Assembly: GCA_022836615.1 (NCBI GenBank)
Contig: MU405225.1
Location: 310,001 to 374,000 of the forward strand
Length of the DNA: 64,000 nucleotides
From: Annulohypoxylon bovei var. microspora
Taxonomy: Eukaryota; Ascomycota; Sordariomycetes; Xylariales; Hypoxylaceae
Reading direction: 5' to 3'
The notes under the pieces were generated by a model that saw only the letters and a program-made list of their open reading frames with translations, did no database searches and was not told the origin of the DNA. Shown here in pieces: positions 53,138 through 64,000 of this stretch. How positions within the stretch are numbered: the first letter of the stretch is position 1; each line of letters begins with the position of its first letter. The translations under genes were made by a program, and so were the position numbers.

Positions 53138-56100
53138 AGAACGAAGTCTTCTTCTGTTCCACCAGCAGTCAACGGGCCAGCGTACGAAATGGTCGACATT
53201 ACTGATAAACGTGATAATTATCGTACTGAAATTAGTAGATTTAATAACATATACATAGCTAATGCCAGATTTTTCTACCTTTATACTGTTCTCTTTAGAT
53301 AGCAAGATATTGAGCATGGTCCAGAACACTTTATTACCAATCGGTACCTACCTAAGGTATATCCTGCGTCAAAGCGACCCCTATTCTCCTACGAGCCACC
53401 CGCAATCCACTTCGCGATTTGTCAACTTACCTACATACCCATTAGTATAAGTCATAATTCATTTTTAGCAATACTATCTGGATGTGAACAAAGAATTGCA
53501 ACGTTTCTCTAGATATATAACATCGCTTGTAAGGGGCAAGTTTGAGATAGTCGTGACAAAGGATGTCGGACAAAGACTACGTACACAAGCTAGCAGGCCT
53601 TTAAAGACTCAATTATAACCCCTACCACGCCTTTTAACCACTCGTACTAACTAACAGATCATCGTTCTAAAACATGAAATCAAACATAAAACTTATAGTA
53701 TATGTGGTTACTTCGACCATGAGCGAGGCACTATCATAGGAAAATATCTAGAGCCAAGCATTAGCAATCGCACTCGGTGGTTAGACTAATGTCTACGCGA
53801 GAGCTCACGCGGGGGGGGTGGCAGCAGAATCATCGTAGGCGTCGCCACCGAATCATGAGAACGGAGCGCCTTCTGCGAGAAATCGATTTATATCTCGAAC
53901 TCTTATGCAACGTAGGTGCGCAAGATCCTGACTCCGGGATTGAATGTACGTCGCCTGTGAAATATTATAAATCGGTGTGGCTAATGGGTTAATAGTCCGA
54001 GCGATTCATAATCCAGTTCTATTAGGTCTTTGAGTGAGCTATGAAGGGCATAGGCAGTTAAAAGTTTGAGGCGAGCAGAATGGCATCAGATCAAGTTCCT
54101 TATGTATGAATATCACTGTTTTCTTCGTATTGGCTTGTCGTTTGGGGATAATTAAATGCACAGTATTGCTTACCTAGGTATTCGAGCCTTGTGTAGGGAA
54201 GAGGCTGTTCGTAGTAGCATTGGAAGTAGTATTAAGAGTGATGCTTCGATGCCGCAAACCATTCAACCCCCTAAATAGCAAATTCTAAGCACAGCTGATA
54301 GTTATGCCGGAACTGTTGAAAAGTCCTATAAACCAAGAGTGCTGGCAGAGCACCCTTATGCGGTCTCCCGAAACCCCAACCTTTCAGGACCAAACCTGAG
54401 TTGGCGATGGAACTGTGCGAGTTGCCAAACTTCTTGATTTTTCGAGCCGATGGCTGACTGATGTGAAGTGTTATTGTTGCGGAGGAGGCAATCAACCCTA
54501 TATTTACCTATAGTAACTCATCGTGTATCGAGTGTAGACACATAAGGGCCGAGTCGTGCTGCGAAATCTATATACCCAAGTAAGCCTCCCGAGTTTGAGA
54601 TTAACTGTAGACTTTTCGAGTCTAAAGTCGACGGTGTATATATTCTCGTTTGGTGCTAGATGACCTATGGACACTCTTGAAATCGAGAGTTGTAACATGG
54701 GTAGACCAATGGTATGTTCACTACCTAGTCTCGCTACTTCTTAAGGGCGACGTGACATAGACTTGTATTTGACGATGAGCTACATGTTATGTATATATAT
54801 ACCTATCTATCCCCTTAATTGGCAAATAATTCCAAACAGGGATTATCAGGTAGAGTATTGCTTACATAATCTGAAGGTACCTACTTTCAACAAATCAGAA
54901 TCAGCCCCTGTGCGTGCCAGTGGGACATAACGTTTGATTAGGTGTGTACTCTACCTAATAACCCCTGTCTGAAGTTATTTGCCAGTTAAGGGGATAAGAT
55001 GAATACATCTAACGTCAAGAATTAATGATAAAAATACACTCGTCTAAAAGTTTTAGAGAAACATCTTATGTCGTCGGTTACGTATCATTATTTTCACAAA
55101 GTGTGAGGAAATATGTACCTACATACAAGGGTATATTATCAAAATATTCGTAATATTTGGATATTTTTCTAATTCGCTTATGCCGTATGACGTATGGCTT
55201 AAGATATTTATCATCGCGGAGAGATTAGGTAATTGAAGTCTTAGGACCTAGGTAGCCTTATTCTGCTTGGTTCGGGTACCTAATACAGGTACCTACCTAT
55301 GTATTTCAGAAAGTTTGAAAATCATTTTAAGCTCATTATTGGCACGAATTAATACGACTTGACAAGAGACCAATGGATGTTCCTGGATCGTTAAACCTTC
55401 TGCAAGTTACAACAACATGAGTCAATTTAAATCGTGATACAAATAGAAACGCCATTAGCCAGTCACATGACAGCCCCACAAGTCTTATCAATCCAGGGGC
55501 ATGGAAAAGTTAATTTACAGTACATATGCACAGTAAAGTAGGTACATACTGTACTGTACCCCCGCTCCCGCCCCGCCCCCGCCCTCGTTGTTTACCTAAC
55601 TTCCAGATCGGAATTCTCCATGTTACCCCCCACCACACCATCATTTTACATTCCAAAGCTTCTTAAGCTTCGACAACCTTGGAAGTTTTATCACATTGTG
55701 GATTCTCACAATTCTCAAAAGGAATAAGTTTTAGATTCAGATTACCTATGAAGCTAACAGATTTCCAATTCCAACATCAGATCCAAAGGAAGACATACTT
55801 GACAGGCCATCCGGGTTCTCTGACTTCCCTCGTAGTAGAATTCGGAATAGGATCGGAACCAAAGAAGCTTTCATAATATCACCTGCTGGCTAGCACAGTG
55901 AGACGTATATGCATAAGCTTAGTGTACTAAGAGGCGAAATACATCCGACAGCTGAATATAAGTGGTTAACATTTCCATGCCAGCGCGTCAATGACATCAT
56001 CCGCGGCTCGCAGAGGGGTTGGCTATACCAGGGCATCTCTATCATATCCACTTATATCCACTTACACGCATCTGTGACTAGCAGGAAACCTTCTCGCCTT

Positions 56101-56265
56101 GGATATATAAGGAGCTTAGTACTCTGACATGAGGAATAGTCTATTTTCCATCTCCACTATATTGTAACGCTCTCCATCCTCCTCATTATACCTCAACACC
56201 CTTTCTAGCTCACTCTCGACATCCTATCAGATACCGTAAAAGATCAAGTCAGTTAAATCGCAAAT
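53138..56265. other. Intergenic region
   Basis: AT-rich, no supported gene. Notable are ACCT/AGGT runs (about 53346-53354, 55250-55302) and a C-rich run of CCCGC units (about 55557-55586). The last 300 bp are the promoter of the mannitol dehydrogenase gene. Confidence 0.6.
56102..56110 (+). promoter_or_regulatory. Likely TATA box of the mannitol dehydrogenase gene
   Basis: GATATATAA lies about 155 bp upstream of the ATG, followed by a CT-rich leader (about 56150-56225), a common layout for highly expressed fungal genes. Confidence 0.5.
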
Positions 56266-57066
56266 ATGCCTCAAGAAATACCACAAGCAAGCAAGCTGCT
56301 CGACCTCTTCAACCTAAAGGGAAAGGTGATCGTCATCACTGGCGCCTCCGGTCCCCGAGGAATGGGTATCGAGGCTGCTCGGGGTTGCGCCGAGATGGGT
56401 GCAGACATTGCCATCACCTACAATACACGCAAAGAGGGGGCTGAGCAAAACGTCGCGGGCTTGATTAAAGATTACGGCGTAAAAGTTAAGGCCTACCACT
56501 GCGAAGTAAGCGACTACACCAACTGCGAGAAGCTCGTCAGTGACGTGCTGAAGGACTTCGGCCACATTGACGGGTTCATCGCCAACGCCGGCGCGACGGC
56601 AGACGGCGGCGTCCTTGAAGCTTCTAAGGAGGCTTGGGACAAGGTGGTTCAAATCGATTTGAACGGCACGGCCTACTGCGCAAAAGCTGTCGGTCCTCAC
56701 TTTAAGAAGCAGGGTCACGGTTCCTTCGTCATCACCTCTTCAATGTCTGGTCACGTGGCCAACTTTCCCCAGGAGCAGACTTCTTATAACGTAGCGAAGG
56801 CTGGCTGCGTTCACATGGCCCGGTCGCTGGCTAATGAGTGGCGCGACTTCGCGCGCGTCAACTCTATCTCCCCTGGATATATCAGTACCGGCTTGTCCGA
56901 TTTCATCGAGCCGAAGACCCAGAACCTGTGGTATTCTATGGTCCCTATGGGCCGGCCGGGTGAAGCTAAGGAGTTGAAGGCCGCCTATGTGTACCTCATC
57001 AGCGATGCTAGCACGTATACTACCGGTGCTGACATAGTCATTGATGGAGGATACACATGCCGATAA
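56266..57066 (+). CDS. NADP-dependent mannitol dehydrogenase (short-chain dehydrogenase)
   Basis: Intronless gene of 266 aa, the usual length of fungal mannitol 2-dehydrogenases. SDR that interconverts fructose and mannitol with NADP(H), in the cytosol. It serves mannitol storage, NADPH balance and stress tolerance. Seen in the sequence: cofactor loop TGASGPRGMG (25-34), NAGA (107-110), catalytic Ser159 in ITSSMSG, Tyr174 and Lys178 in the YNVAK motif, and C-terminal GADIVIDGGYTCR. The stretch NFPQEQTSYNVAKAG and the following SLANEWRDFARVNSISPGY agree closely with the Cla h 8-type mannitol dehydrogenases as I remember them. Preceded by a TATA-like box and CT-rich leader. Full length, no damage. 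Confidence 0.93.
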   Translation: MPQEIPQASKLLDLFNLKGKVIVITGASGPRGMGIEAARGCAEMGADIAITYNTRKEGAEQNVAGLIKDYGVKVKAYHCEVSDYTNCEKLVSDVLKDFGHIDGFIANAGATADGGVLEASKEAWDKVVQIDLNGTAYCAKAVGPHFKKQGHGSFVITSSMSGHVANFPQEQTSYNVAKAGCVHMARSLANEWRDFARVNSISPGYISTGLSDFIEPKTQNLWYSMVPMGRPGEAKELKAAYVYLISDASTYTTGADIVIDGGYTCR

Positions 57067-57389
57067 ACGTGGGGGAAAATGAAGAGTTTATTGCATATGG
57101 ATATACCTAGAGACACCTAGACCAGCATTTTTGGCATAGACTGGGGCGTAAAGATTTAAATTTTCTTGTGTTTTCTAGAAACAGCATGCACAGGTATATC
57201 ATAATCACACATCGACCTCTTTGCTTTGGCATCCTCACATATTATTCGATGCTTTCTATTGGCTCATATCAGTTCTAAGTTCCAGCCATATATAATAGTA
57301 CTGCATTGTCTAACAACACTGCGGTTCATTAATTCACATCTGCAGGAAAACTGTCTTAGGGCTTAATGATATTGACCTAAAGCATTAAG
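57067..57389. other. Intergenic spacer
   Basis: AT-rich spacer between two tandem + strand genes; TATA-like ATATATAATAG at about 57288-57298. No gene. Confidence 0.55.
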
Positions 57390-58187
57390 ATGGATACCTC
57401 AGAACCGGACGGTCAATATGAATGCAAAATCGAGCATGATAGTATCTATATCAAATTTATGGCTAGTAACCCAGACACTTACTATGATCAATTACTCCGC
57501 ATCTCCTTTCAGCGAAGCATCCGCGTACCTGATAATGCTAGTGAGTCGATGCTCCGACCATTCCTAGACAGTTTTCCGCTCTTCAAAGTTCAAGACTATG
57601 CCCATCGATTCCCCTCAGAGGTGGTGGCCAAGGGCGGCTTCTTCACCTCGATGTATCAAACAGAAGCCATGTGGATTGACATCAGTGCGAGAGCAGTATT
57701 CATGATCAAGCTCTACATTGGAGGGTTTAACGCCGTCTTGGGCGATCGTAGTATGGAAGATATTCAGACTAAATTTCAGCGGTTGAAGCTTGTTGAAGAA
57801 GGTGAAAGCACTCGAGACTGTGCTGTTATGCCCAGTCAACTCTGGCTCAACGGCCGACTTACTTCACCTGGTATAGTGAGACAATCTGTCTCTATGCCCA
57901 TGGATCAGGGCGATAGTATGAAGGCCCAGCTTAGCAGAAAAGGAGTCATAGCTAGCCTCCAGATTAAGATCACTCCGACGATTGGCCAGAAGCGTCTTTC
58001 GCCTCGACGGCTCACTTCGCCAAAAGGCAACTTTTTTATCAATATCGAATTACTTACGCATAGTATCCATCCTATTCCTTGCTCACCATCGGATCTCATC
58101 GTTACCATCAAAAATGTAATATTTGATTATCAAATAGGATGTCAACCTGATATCCAATTGCTTATATTTGGCGGAAACTTACTTTAA
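57390..58187 (+). CDS. Uncharacterised fungal protein
   Basis: Intronless gene of 265 aa without a domain I can name. The N-terminal third (IYIKFMASNPDTYYDQLLRISFQRSIRVPDN) leads to a conserved-looking middle: GGFFTSMYQTEAMWIDI, VFMIKLYIGGFNAVLGDRSMED, then MPSQLWLNGRLTSPGIVRQSVSMPMDQGDSMKAQL. I recall such MYQxEAMWI and KIYVGGxNA segments in hypothetical proteins widespread in ascomycetes and basidiomycetes, but no function. No signal peptide or membrane span. The C-terminal 100 residues (SLQIKITP to FGGNLL) are beta-rich and less typical. The gene is tandem to the mannitol dehydrogenase, 323 bp downstream; no functional link is implied. Confidence 0.72.
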   Translation: MDTSEPDGQYECKIEHDSIYIKFMASNPDTYYDQLLRISFQRSIRVPDNASESMLRPFLDSFPLFKVQDYAHRFPSEVVAKGGFFTSMYQTEAMWIDISARAVFMIKLYIGGFNAVLGDRSMEDIQTKFQRLKLVEEGESTRDCAVMPSQLWLNGRLTSPGIVRQSVSMPMDQGDSMKAQLSRKGVIASLQIKITPTIGQKRLSPRRLTSPKGNFFINIELLTHSIHPIPCSPSDLIVTIKNVIFDYQIGCQPDIQLLIFGGNLL

Positions 58188-59874
58188 GATTGTGAGTGAA
58201 CTATCCATCCATCATTACCTAGGTAGGTAACCCGATTAATCTCCGCGTAGACAGTACATTAGAATATTATGATATAAAGAAGGTAATTAAATTATACCTA
58301 CTCTCGTGATATTGTGCTAGGCCAATATTATGATCTAATTAAAGGGTCCAACAAAAGTCGGCACACCCGGGTTTTATACTAACTTATAACTCTATCTAGG
58401 GTGATACCATAATTATGAAATTTTCCTATCGCAGTGAAGTTGAGAGACTATGGGAGAGGGACCGAAAGGACATTACTGATGCGACACATTGGATGAAGGA
58501 TCAGACAATAACGATTTCTGTCCATATCCTCAACAGCGCCTCCTTCCTTGAAGTTACAGGTCGAAACCCGCCGCACCCTCAAGCGCGACTTGGATAATGG
58601 GATCTGATCTAGGAAAGGGGAAGATTGGGAGTTGATAGGGTTGTGGATAGCCTATAGGAGATTGACCCGGTGGTGACTTGACTATCTAGGTTAGGTATTT
58701 ACCCATACCTACGCAAGAGAAAACCAATTGATCACCTGCTACTTATATTAAATGCGCATAGCATCTTCGAGATGAGTGAAAACTGCTCCGAATCGCGAAA
58801 TGATGAGGTCGTACTTCTAGTGGTAAAACGACTTATTCATATACTTGAGTTCCCTTGACGATATATATGTCATCGCCAGATCGCATGCCCCACTCTCGAC
58901 GATGGCTCGTTTCCCTCTATGTTTTCTGGGGAAACCACTATTTAACATCTTAAAATACAGTAGAAGTAGAGTTTCAGATTACTCAATGGAAGTCACCGTG
59001 ATAGTTCACGGGACTATACTTGACTTTAAATATTCTTATTTTTGACTTCATACCTACGTTCCTAAACTTATCTGAGCTGCTAGGTCAATTAAGCTTCCTA
59101 CTAGGTATGTACATTATCAGCCAACCCCCACTCTTGATGTTTATCTTATCTATTATCTTATCTATCATGGGAACCTTATGTACGTACATATGTACATATG
59201 TACCTAACCCCTGGCTCTAGATCGTCTTGGCCAAGATTCAATTCATTTTCTTCTCTACCTAACTCACCAATCCCACCGGCTCAACCCGCCTAGCCCGCAT
59301 AGTCAGTCTCGTCATTTCGAGCTATTTGCTTGCTTAATAATTCTCCATCGTGGGCTATCAGCTTCGGGATTACCTAGAAGAGCAATCAAGCTAGGGTCAA
59401 GATGCAGACCATATACTGGGATTAGGATATGATTCTTGGGAATGCAATGGTGGTGGCGCAACTATCTAAGACTTAAGAGGTCTAGAAAGTAACTTTTTAA
59501 CGCCTTTTTTTCTCTTTTATTCTTATTATTCCTTTATATCACATCATAGGAACGACGCTACAACGTATATATGATTTTTTCGACATCGTATGTCACGAAA
59601 AAAAATCTTATCACCAGTGACTCAACGTGGTGGATTAGACTGACGTAAGGTTAGTCTAACTATCAAGAGGTAGCAGCGCGGGTACCGAATCTGGATCTCG
59701 GTGGAGCCGGAAGTAAGTAATTTTTGATTCGGGTCGCCACAGTCCAATCCGATATATTTATCTCAGCCCCGAACGAATATCTGGAGTTTCCCGGCCTCCT
59801 TCCGTCCGACTCGGACTTTACCTCATCTTTTAATAGGAACTCACAGCCCTTTCGAAACTCACTTTCGTTAGACA
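58188..59874. other. Intergenic region
   Basis: AT-rich with ACCTAGGTAGGT (58219-58230) and several short open frames lacking protein-like composition. No gene supported. The 59650-59870 part is the likely promoter and leader of the transporter gene. Confidence 0.6.
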
Positions 59875-61811
59875 ATGGCAACCGATACGCCGAACATGTC
59901 CGAGACGAAGATACAGGTGCAGGATGCCGATGCGGAGATTGCCACGGATCCGACGTTCGGTGTGGATGAGAAGAAACTCCTGCGCAAGCTTGACTTACAC
60001 ATCATCCCCCTCGTAATGTTACTTTGTCAGTCACCCGATGTTTTACTAAACATTAAATAACTTTTATGATACTAAATTCATACTAGTTGCTATAATGAAT
60101 GTATTTACTAACATCAGGCAATAGACACATTTAGTTTCTTGGATCGGTATTTAATTCGTTGGCTGTTCAACTAGCGAACTCCTTACTGATCGGCCCCTTA
60201 GTGTGAACATTGGCAATGCGCGTCTCTACAGCATGGAGAAAGACCTTGGATTGGTAGGGAACCAGTTCCAAGTAGCTGTCTCTATCTTCTTCGTCACGTG
60301 TTAGTTCCCCCTTTCTAAATAATAGCTATGGAGTCCGGTGCTATTTTGTAGATGACCTCATCTGTAGGATGCTAACCCCGAATTTCCATAGACCTGTTGT
60401 TTGAGATACCTTCAAACTTGGTGTTAAAGCCTCTGACTCCATCCCGATACATCGCCGCCGTCGCAGTCGGCTGGGGTATTATAGCAACGTGCACTGGTTT
60501 CGTCCACAGTTACGGCGCGCTTATCGCCGTGCGACTGATCCTAGGTGTCGTCGAAGCCGGACTCTTTCCGGGGCTTAACGTCTACCTGACCTTCTTCTAC
60601 ACGAAACAGGAACTCGCTTTGCGCGTCGGTTACCTCTTCGTCAGTGCTGCCATTTCTGGAGCTTTGGGCGGACTGCTGGCTTATGGCATTGGTCAGATGG
60701 CGGGTATCGCCGGCTATAGTGGTTGGAGATGGATTTTCATCATTGAGGGTCTTCCGAGTATTGTGATAGGCGTTGCTGCGTTCTTCCTCCTTCCAAACGA
60801 TATTGAGCATGCCTATTTCTTGACTCCCGAGGAGAAGAAGCTCGCCACAGCACGACATCTACGCCACTATGGATTTACAGAAAGTGCGGCGAAGTTCAGC
60901 AAGAACGATATGATGGCCGCGTTTAAGGATTGGAAGATCTGGCTATTCTGCCTTGGCCAATTTGGTGTTGATACCATGCTCTATGGTAAGTCTCACGCTT
61001 CATATTCAAGGTTATGGTGATGCACTTGTTGACTTAGATGTTGTTAGGATACTCAACATTTTTGCCAACTATTATCCGCGGTCTCGGAGAATGGTCAACA
61101 GCGGAGATTCAACTTCTCACCATCCCTTGCTACTTCGTCGGAGCTATGACATACATGGGAATTGCGTTCCTATCAGATCGTTTGCAGATGCGCGGGATGT
61201 TTTGTGTAATCTTTGGCACTATCAGCGTAGTTGGATACGGAGTACTGCTTTCCGATTCATCGGCAGGCGTACACTACTTTGGGTATGATGATCCTATAAT
61301 TTACTTTATGGACATGACTAACAGTTCAAAGTTGTTTCCTCGTGGCTACTGGACTATATGTCACCGTTGGTCTGCCATTAGCTTGGGTTAGTTTCACAGC
61401 GTCTTTTAAAATTCGATGATGCCGACTGACAAAATTTAGCTACCGAGCAACACACCACGGTACGGCAAGCGTACGACTGCTAACGGCATGCAGCTCACCT
61501 CTGGAAACACCGCAGGAATTATGTCATCGTTTATCTAGTAAGCCCGGAATGGTAACATCTTGAATTCGCAATTGAGTAACTAACCCCTATCTAGTCCTAG
61601 TACGGCTGGGCCGCGTTATATCGAAGGGAATGCTATTTCTCTATCTCTTGTGGGGATGTCTGCCTGCTTGTTCGGCTTTCTGTGGTTTTGGTTCGCCAGG
61701 GAGAACAGGAAGCGGGACGAGGGACCCCTAAAACCAATTCACGAAAATTTGTCTGAAGATGAGCTTGCTGAGCTTGGAGATGATAGCCCGAGATATAAGT
61801 ATACTATCTAA
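59875..61811 (+). CDS. MFS anion:cation symporter (allantoate/nicotinate permease-like)
   Basis: Eight exons: 59875-60025, 60125-60146, 60202-60299, 60392-60985, 61048-61282, 61332-61386, 61440-61537 and 61595-61811 (1470 nt, 489 aa). All introns (49-99 nt) have GT-AG ends and keep the frame. The product is a 12-TM major facilitator of the anion:cation symporter family (Dal5/Tna1-like). A cytosolic N-terminus ends in DEKKLLRKLDLHIIPL. Then follow SFLDRVNIGNARLYSMEKDLGL, the loop FEIPSNLVLKPLTPSRYI, GVVEAGLFPGLNVYLTFFYTKQELALRVG, GWRWIFIIEGLPSIVIG, a long central loop (TPEEKKLATARHLRHYG), YSTFLPTIIRGLGEWSTAEIQLLTIP, and SNTPRYGKRTTANGMQLTSGNTAGI. It imports a small organic anion with protons at the plasma membrane; the substrate is not predictable. 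The second exon is only 22 nt. Confidence 0.92.
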
Positions 61812-62609
61812 GATATTTCAAGAATGATAGAATTTAGATATCTTGATAATAGTTATACCTAGTTATGGTTAAAGATACCCTAACTAGTTATATAGTAGAC
61901 ATAGCTAAAACATTGATCAATAAAGTAAAACTGCTGTTAATGAGCTGTCTTTTACCAATCTGAGGAACCAATAATACTGTTACTTTCTAAATAACTATTG
62001 GAAATGACGCCTCTCATCTATGAGAATAAATGAAGGGGATTCTGCTGAGACCGCCTGGACACATTAGCCGTGGATTGTTTGAATCCGATGTGGGTATGGA
62101 ATAATGGATGTATTCAAACCTCTTCGCCTTCTATAAAGTCCCTAACATCTCGTTTATCACTCTTGCGGAGTTGATCGACGACCCAAGTTGTCAATGTGAG
62201 ACTGTCCGACTTATCTAATGGCTCGGCTAGGCTTTCTTGATCAAGAGGGACTCGTGTGAACCCCTGAAAAAACTTGGAGATTGCATGGAATAAAAATATT
62301 ATTGCACGTCTAAGTACCTAGGTACCCCCGCCATGCTTGGGACCATTTCTGTAGCTGAGTCATGAAGAGGTCTAACTGCATCCAGCAATCAGCTTTAATA
62401 TGGTGCACCCCACTTTTCGCGATTGGAAGGCGCGTCAGCGTGTTAATTAAATTTAGGGCGCGTCAGTTTCGCATCTATCGTGACATCACTCCACTTATAC
62501 TTGGACCTTTTCACCTTCTACCGCGACTAACGGAATCCCTTAAACTCTCATCTCCTAAAGACCAAATACTCCTACAACTTATACCGGGATATTGCAGGAA
62601 GAAGCCATC
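61812..62609. other. Intergenic region and FEN1 promoter
   Basis: AT-rich spacer, then candidate cell-cycle elements at 62414-62466 before FEN1. No gene supported. Confidence 0.6.
62414..62466 (+). promoter_or_regulatory. Candidate MBF/SBF-type cell-cycle boxes upstream of FEN1
   Basis: TTTTCGCGA (62414-62422) resembles an SCB/E2F-like core, and GGCGCGTCAG occurs twice (62429-62438, 62457-62466), each with a CGCG core. They sit 145-195 bp before the ATG. Yeast RAD27 and other replication genes are MBF targets, so this is a reasonable guess, not shown. Confidence 0.4.
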
Positions 62610-63956
62610 ATGGGTATTAAGGGCTTATTTCCAATCATCAAAGATGAGGCTCCTGCCGCTATCAAGGAGGGCGAGATCAAAAATCAATTCGGTCGCAAGG
62701 TTGCCATTGTGAGTATAACTTGATATGACATGCGCCCGATTGATATGCTAACGCTTTGATATTAGGATGCGTACGTCTGACACCATTATATATGATATGA
62801 TAGGTAGAGACTAATTCACGAGCAGGTCTATGAGTATCTACAGTTTTTTGATCGCAGTCCGCTCCGATGGCCAACAACTCACGAACGAGTCCGGTGACAC
62901 GACATCTCATCTCATGGGAATGTTCTACCGCACGTTACGAATGGTCGACAATGGCATCAAGCCCCTCTACGTATTCGACGGCGCACCGCCCAAAATGAAG
63001 TCTGGTGAATTAGCTCGTCGTTTCCAGCGAAAGGCAGAAGCGAAGGAAGGACTCGAGGAAGCCAAGGAGACAGGTACGAGTGAAGACATTGAGAAGTTCT
63101 CCCGCCGAACTGTCCGAGTCACGAAAGAGCACAACGCCGAATGCCAACAATTGCTGAAGTTGATGGGTATACCCTACATCGTTGCGCCAACCGAGGCCGA
63201 AGCACAATGCGCCGCTCTTGCGAGAGCTGGGAAAGTCTTCGCGGCGGCTAGCGAGGATATGGACACCCTGTGCTTCGACGCTCCAGTCTTGTTGCGCCAC
63301 TTGACCTTCAGCGAACAGAGAAAAGAGCCCATTCAGGAGATCCACGTGGATAAGGTCCTCGAGGGATTGAACATGGATCGTAAACAGGTTAGTTGGATCG
63401 GTCCCATTATTGCACATCGCAAGGGAACTAATTGAAATAGTTTGTCGATCTCTGCATTTTACTCGGTTGCGATTACGTCGACCCTATTCCTAAAATCGGA
63501 CCAACCACTGCATTGAAGTTGATTCGTCAATACGGCACACTTGAGAAGGTGGTCGAATACATTGAGAGTGACCCCAAGTACACGCTTCCCGAGGACTGGC
63601 CTTTCGAGGATGCGCGAGCCTTGTTCTTCGAGCCGGACGTACGCAAGGCAGACGACCCGCTTTGCGATTTCAAATGGGAGAAGCCTGATATGGAGGGACT
63701 TGTCAAATTCTTGGCCGTCGACAAGGGCTTTAACGAGGACAGAGTCCGTGCTGGTGGCGCACGATTAGAGAAAGCTACCAAGAGTTCGCAGCAAGCGCGA
63801 TTGGAAGGCTTCTTCAAGGTTATCCCGAAGACGGACCAGGAGAAAGCCGCGCATAAACGAAAGCTAGAAGAGCAGAACGAGTCAAAGAAAAAGAAGCTGA
63901 AGGAAGACAAGAAGGAGAAGGCTAAGGCTAAGGCGAAGCCCCGTGGAACGGCGTAA
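62610..63956 (+). CDS. FEN1: Flap endonuclease 1 (FEN1/Rad27)
   Basis: Structure-specific 5' nuclease that removes Okazaki flaps and acts in long-patch base excision repair, in the nucleus with PCNA. Four exons: 62610-62708, 62766-62770 (5 nt), 62826-63387 and 63441-63956; introns are 57, 55 and 53 nt; 393 aa. Catalytic residues are all present by count: D34 (encoded by the micro-exon), D86 in YVFDGAPP, E158 and E160 in TEAEAQCA, D179 and D181 in SEDMD, and the Asp of GCDYVDP. The PCNA-binding box QARLEGFF and a Lys-rich nuclear tail end the protein. Micro-exon GATGC, followed by donor gtacgt, is needed: skipping it breaks the frame and loses D34. ATG at 62610 gives the canonical MGIKGLFPII start that the enzyme requires. 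Confidence 0.95.
62766..62770 (+). other. FEN1: 5-nt micro-exon of FEN1 (GATGC)
   Basis: It is bounded by acceptor ATATTAG (to 62765, branch GCTAAC upstream) and donor GTACGT (62771). It adds Asp34 and two bases of Ala35; the next exon starts G-TCT-ATG-AGT, giving VAI-DA-SMSIY exactly as in the family. Confidence 0.85.
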
Positions 63957-64000
63957 TGCTCGCGCGTTTTCGGAGCTAGGTATGGCAGACACTGTCTGCC
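63957..64000. other. 3' flank of FEN1, cut by window edge
   Basis: Only 44 bp. The last 17 bases form the palindrome GGCAGACA-C-TGTCTGCC (63984-64000). Confidence 0.7.

Noticed and set aside
1..64000. Secondary-metabolite cluster, CRISPR array or viral insertion
   Set aside because: No PKS, NRPS, terpene synthase or P450 genes, no spacer-repeat array, and no viral-like proteins were recognised.

Overview
The window is a stretch of nuclear DNA from a filamentous ascomycete (Pezizomycotina, probably a Sordariomycete). The evidence is short introns of about 48-140 nt with GTRAGT donors and CTAAC/CTGAC branch sites, a fungal gene set (XFP phosphoketolase, GH64 glucanase, GPI-anchored wall protein, PTH11-type receptor, mannitol dehydrogenase), and long AT-rich intergenic DNA sprinkled with ACCT/AGGT tetramers. 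The species cannot be read from the sequence. No operon, CRISPR array, rRNA, convincing tRNA or secondary-metabolite cluster was seen.

Layout. 1-2399 (+) 3'-complete phosphoketolase cut by the window edge. 3962-5275 (-) secreted GH64 beta-1,3-glucanase. 9351-10220 (-) HVA1/DUF2945-type protein with a charged tail. 10960-12020 (-) mitochondrial enoyl-CoA hydratase (AUH-like). 12815-13377 (+) small ankyrin protein. 16075-18291 (+) secreted M6-type metalloprotease. 20526-23408 (-) Ser/Thr-rich GPI wall protein. 25693-26266 (+) DUF2237 protein. 30485-35043 (+) Sec7-PH Arf exchange factor. 37026-37613 (-) small membrane protein. 38256-40751 (-) triple CbbX-like AAA protein. 41620-42753 (-) PIP-kinase-like protein. 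43148-43879 (-) two-exon uncharacterised protein. 46461-47925 (-) six-exon rhodopsin/PTH11-like 7TM protein. 52067-53137 (+) MDR oxidoreductase. 56266-57066 (+) NADP-mannitol dehydrogenase. 57390-58187 (+) uncharacterised protein. 59875-61811 (+) eight-exon MFS anion symporter. 62610-63956 (+) FEN1 flap endonuclease.

The genes are mostly unrelated housekeeping, carbon-metabolism and cell-surface genes separated by gene-poor DNA. The gaps carry degenerate non-autonomous transposon-like elements with TA-flanked inverted termini (13811-14024, 19256-20189, one end at 35950, perhaps 28040-28648), microsatellites and an interstitial telomere-type repeat.

The two most interesting observations concern splicing. 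The M6 protease reading frame can be restored without loss of conserved sequence only if 17037-17216 is a spliceosomal twin intron, in which one intron is inserted between the first and second base of another intron's donor. The FEN1 gene contains a 5-nt micro-exon (62766-62770) that carries the codon for the catalytic Asp34. All exon coordinates come from reading splice consensus and reading frame by eye, without transcripts.
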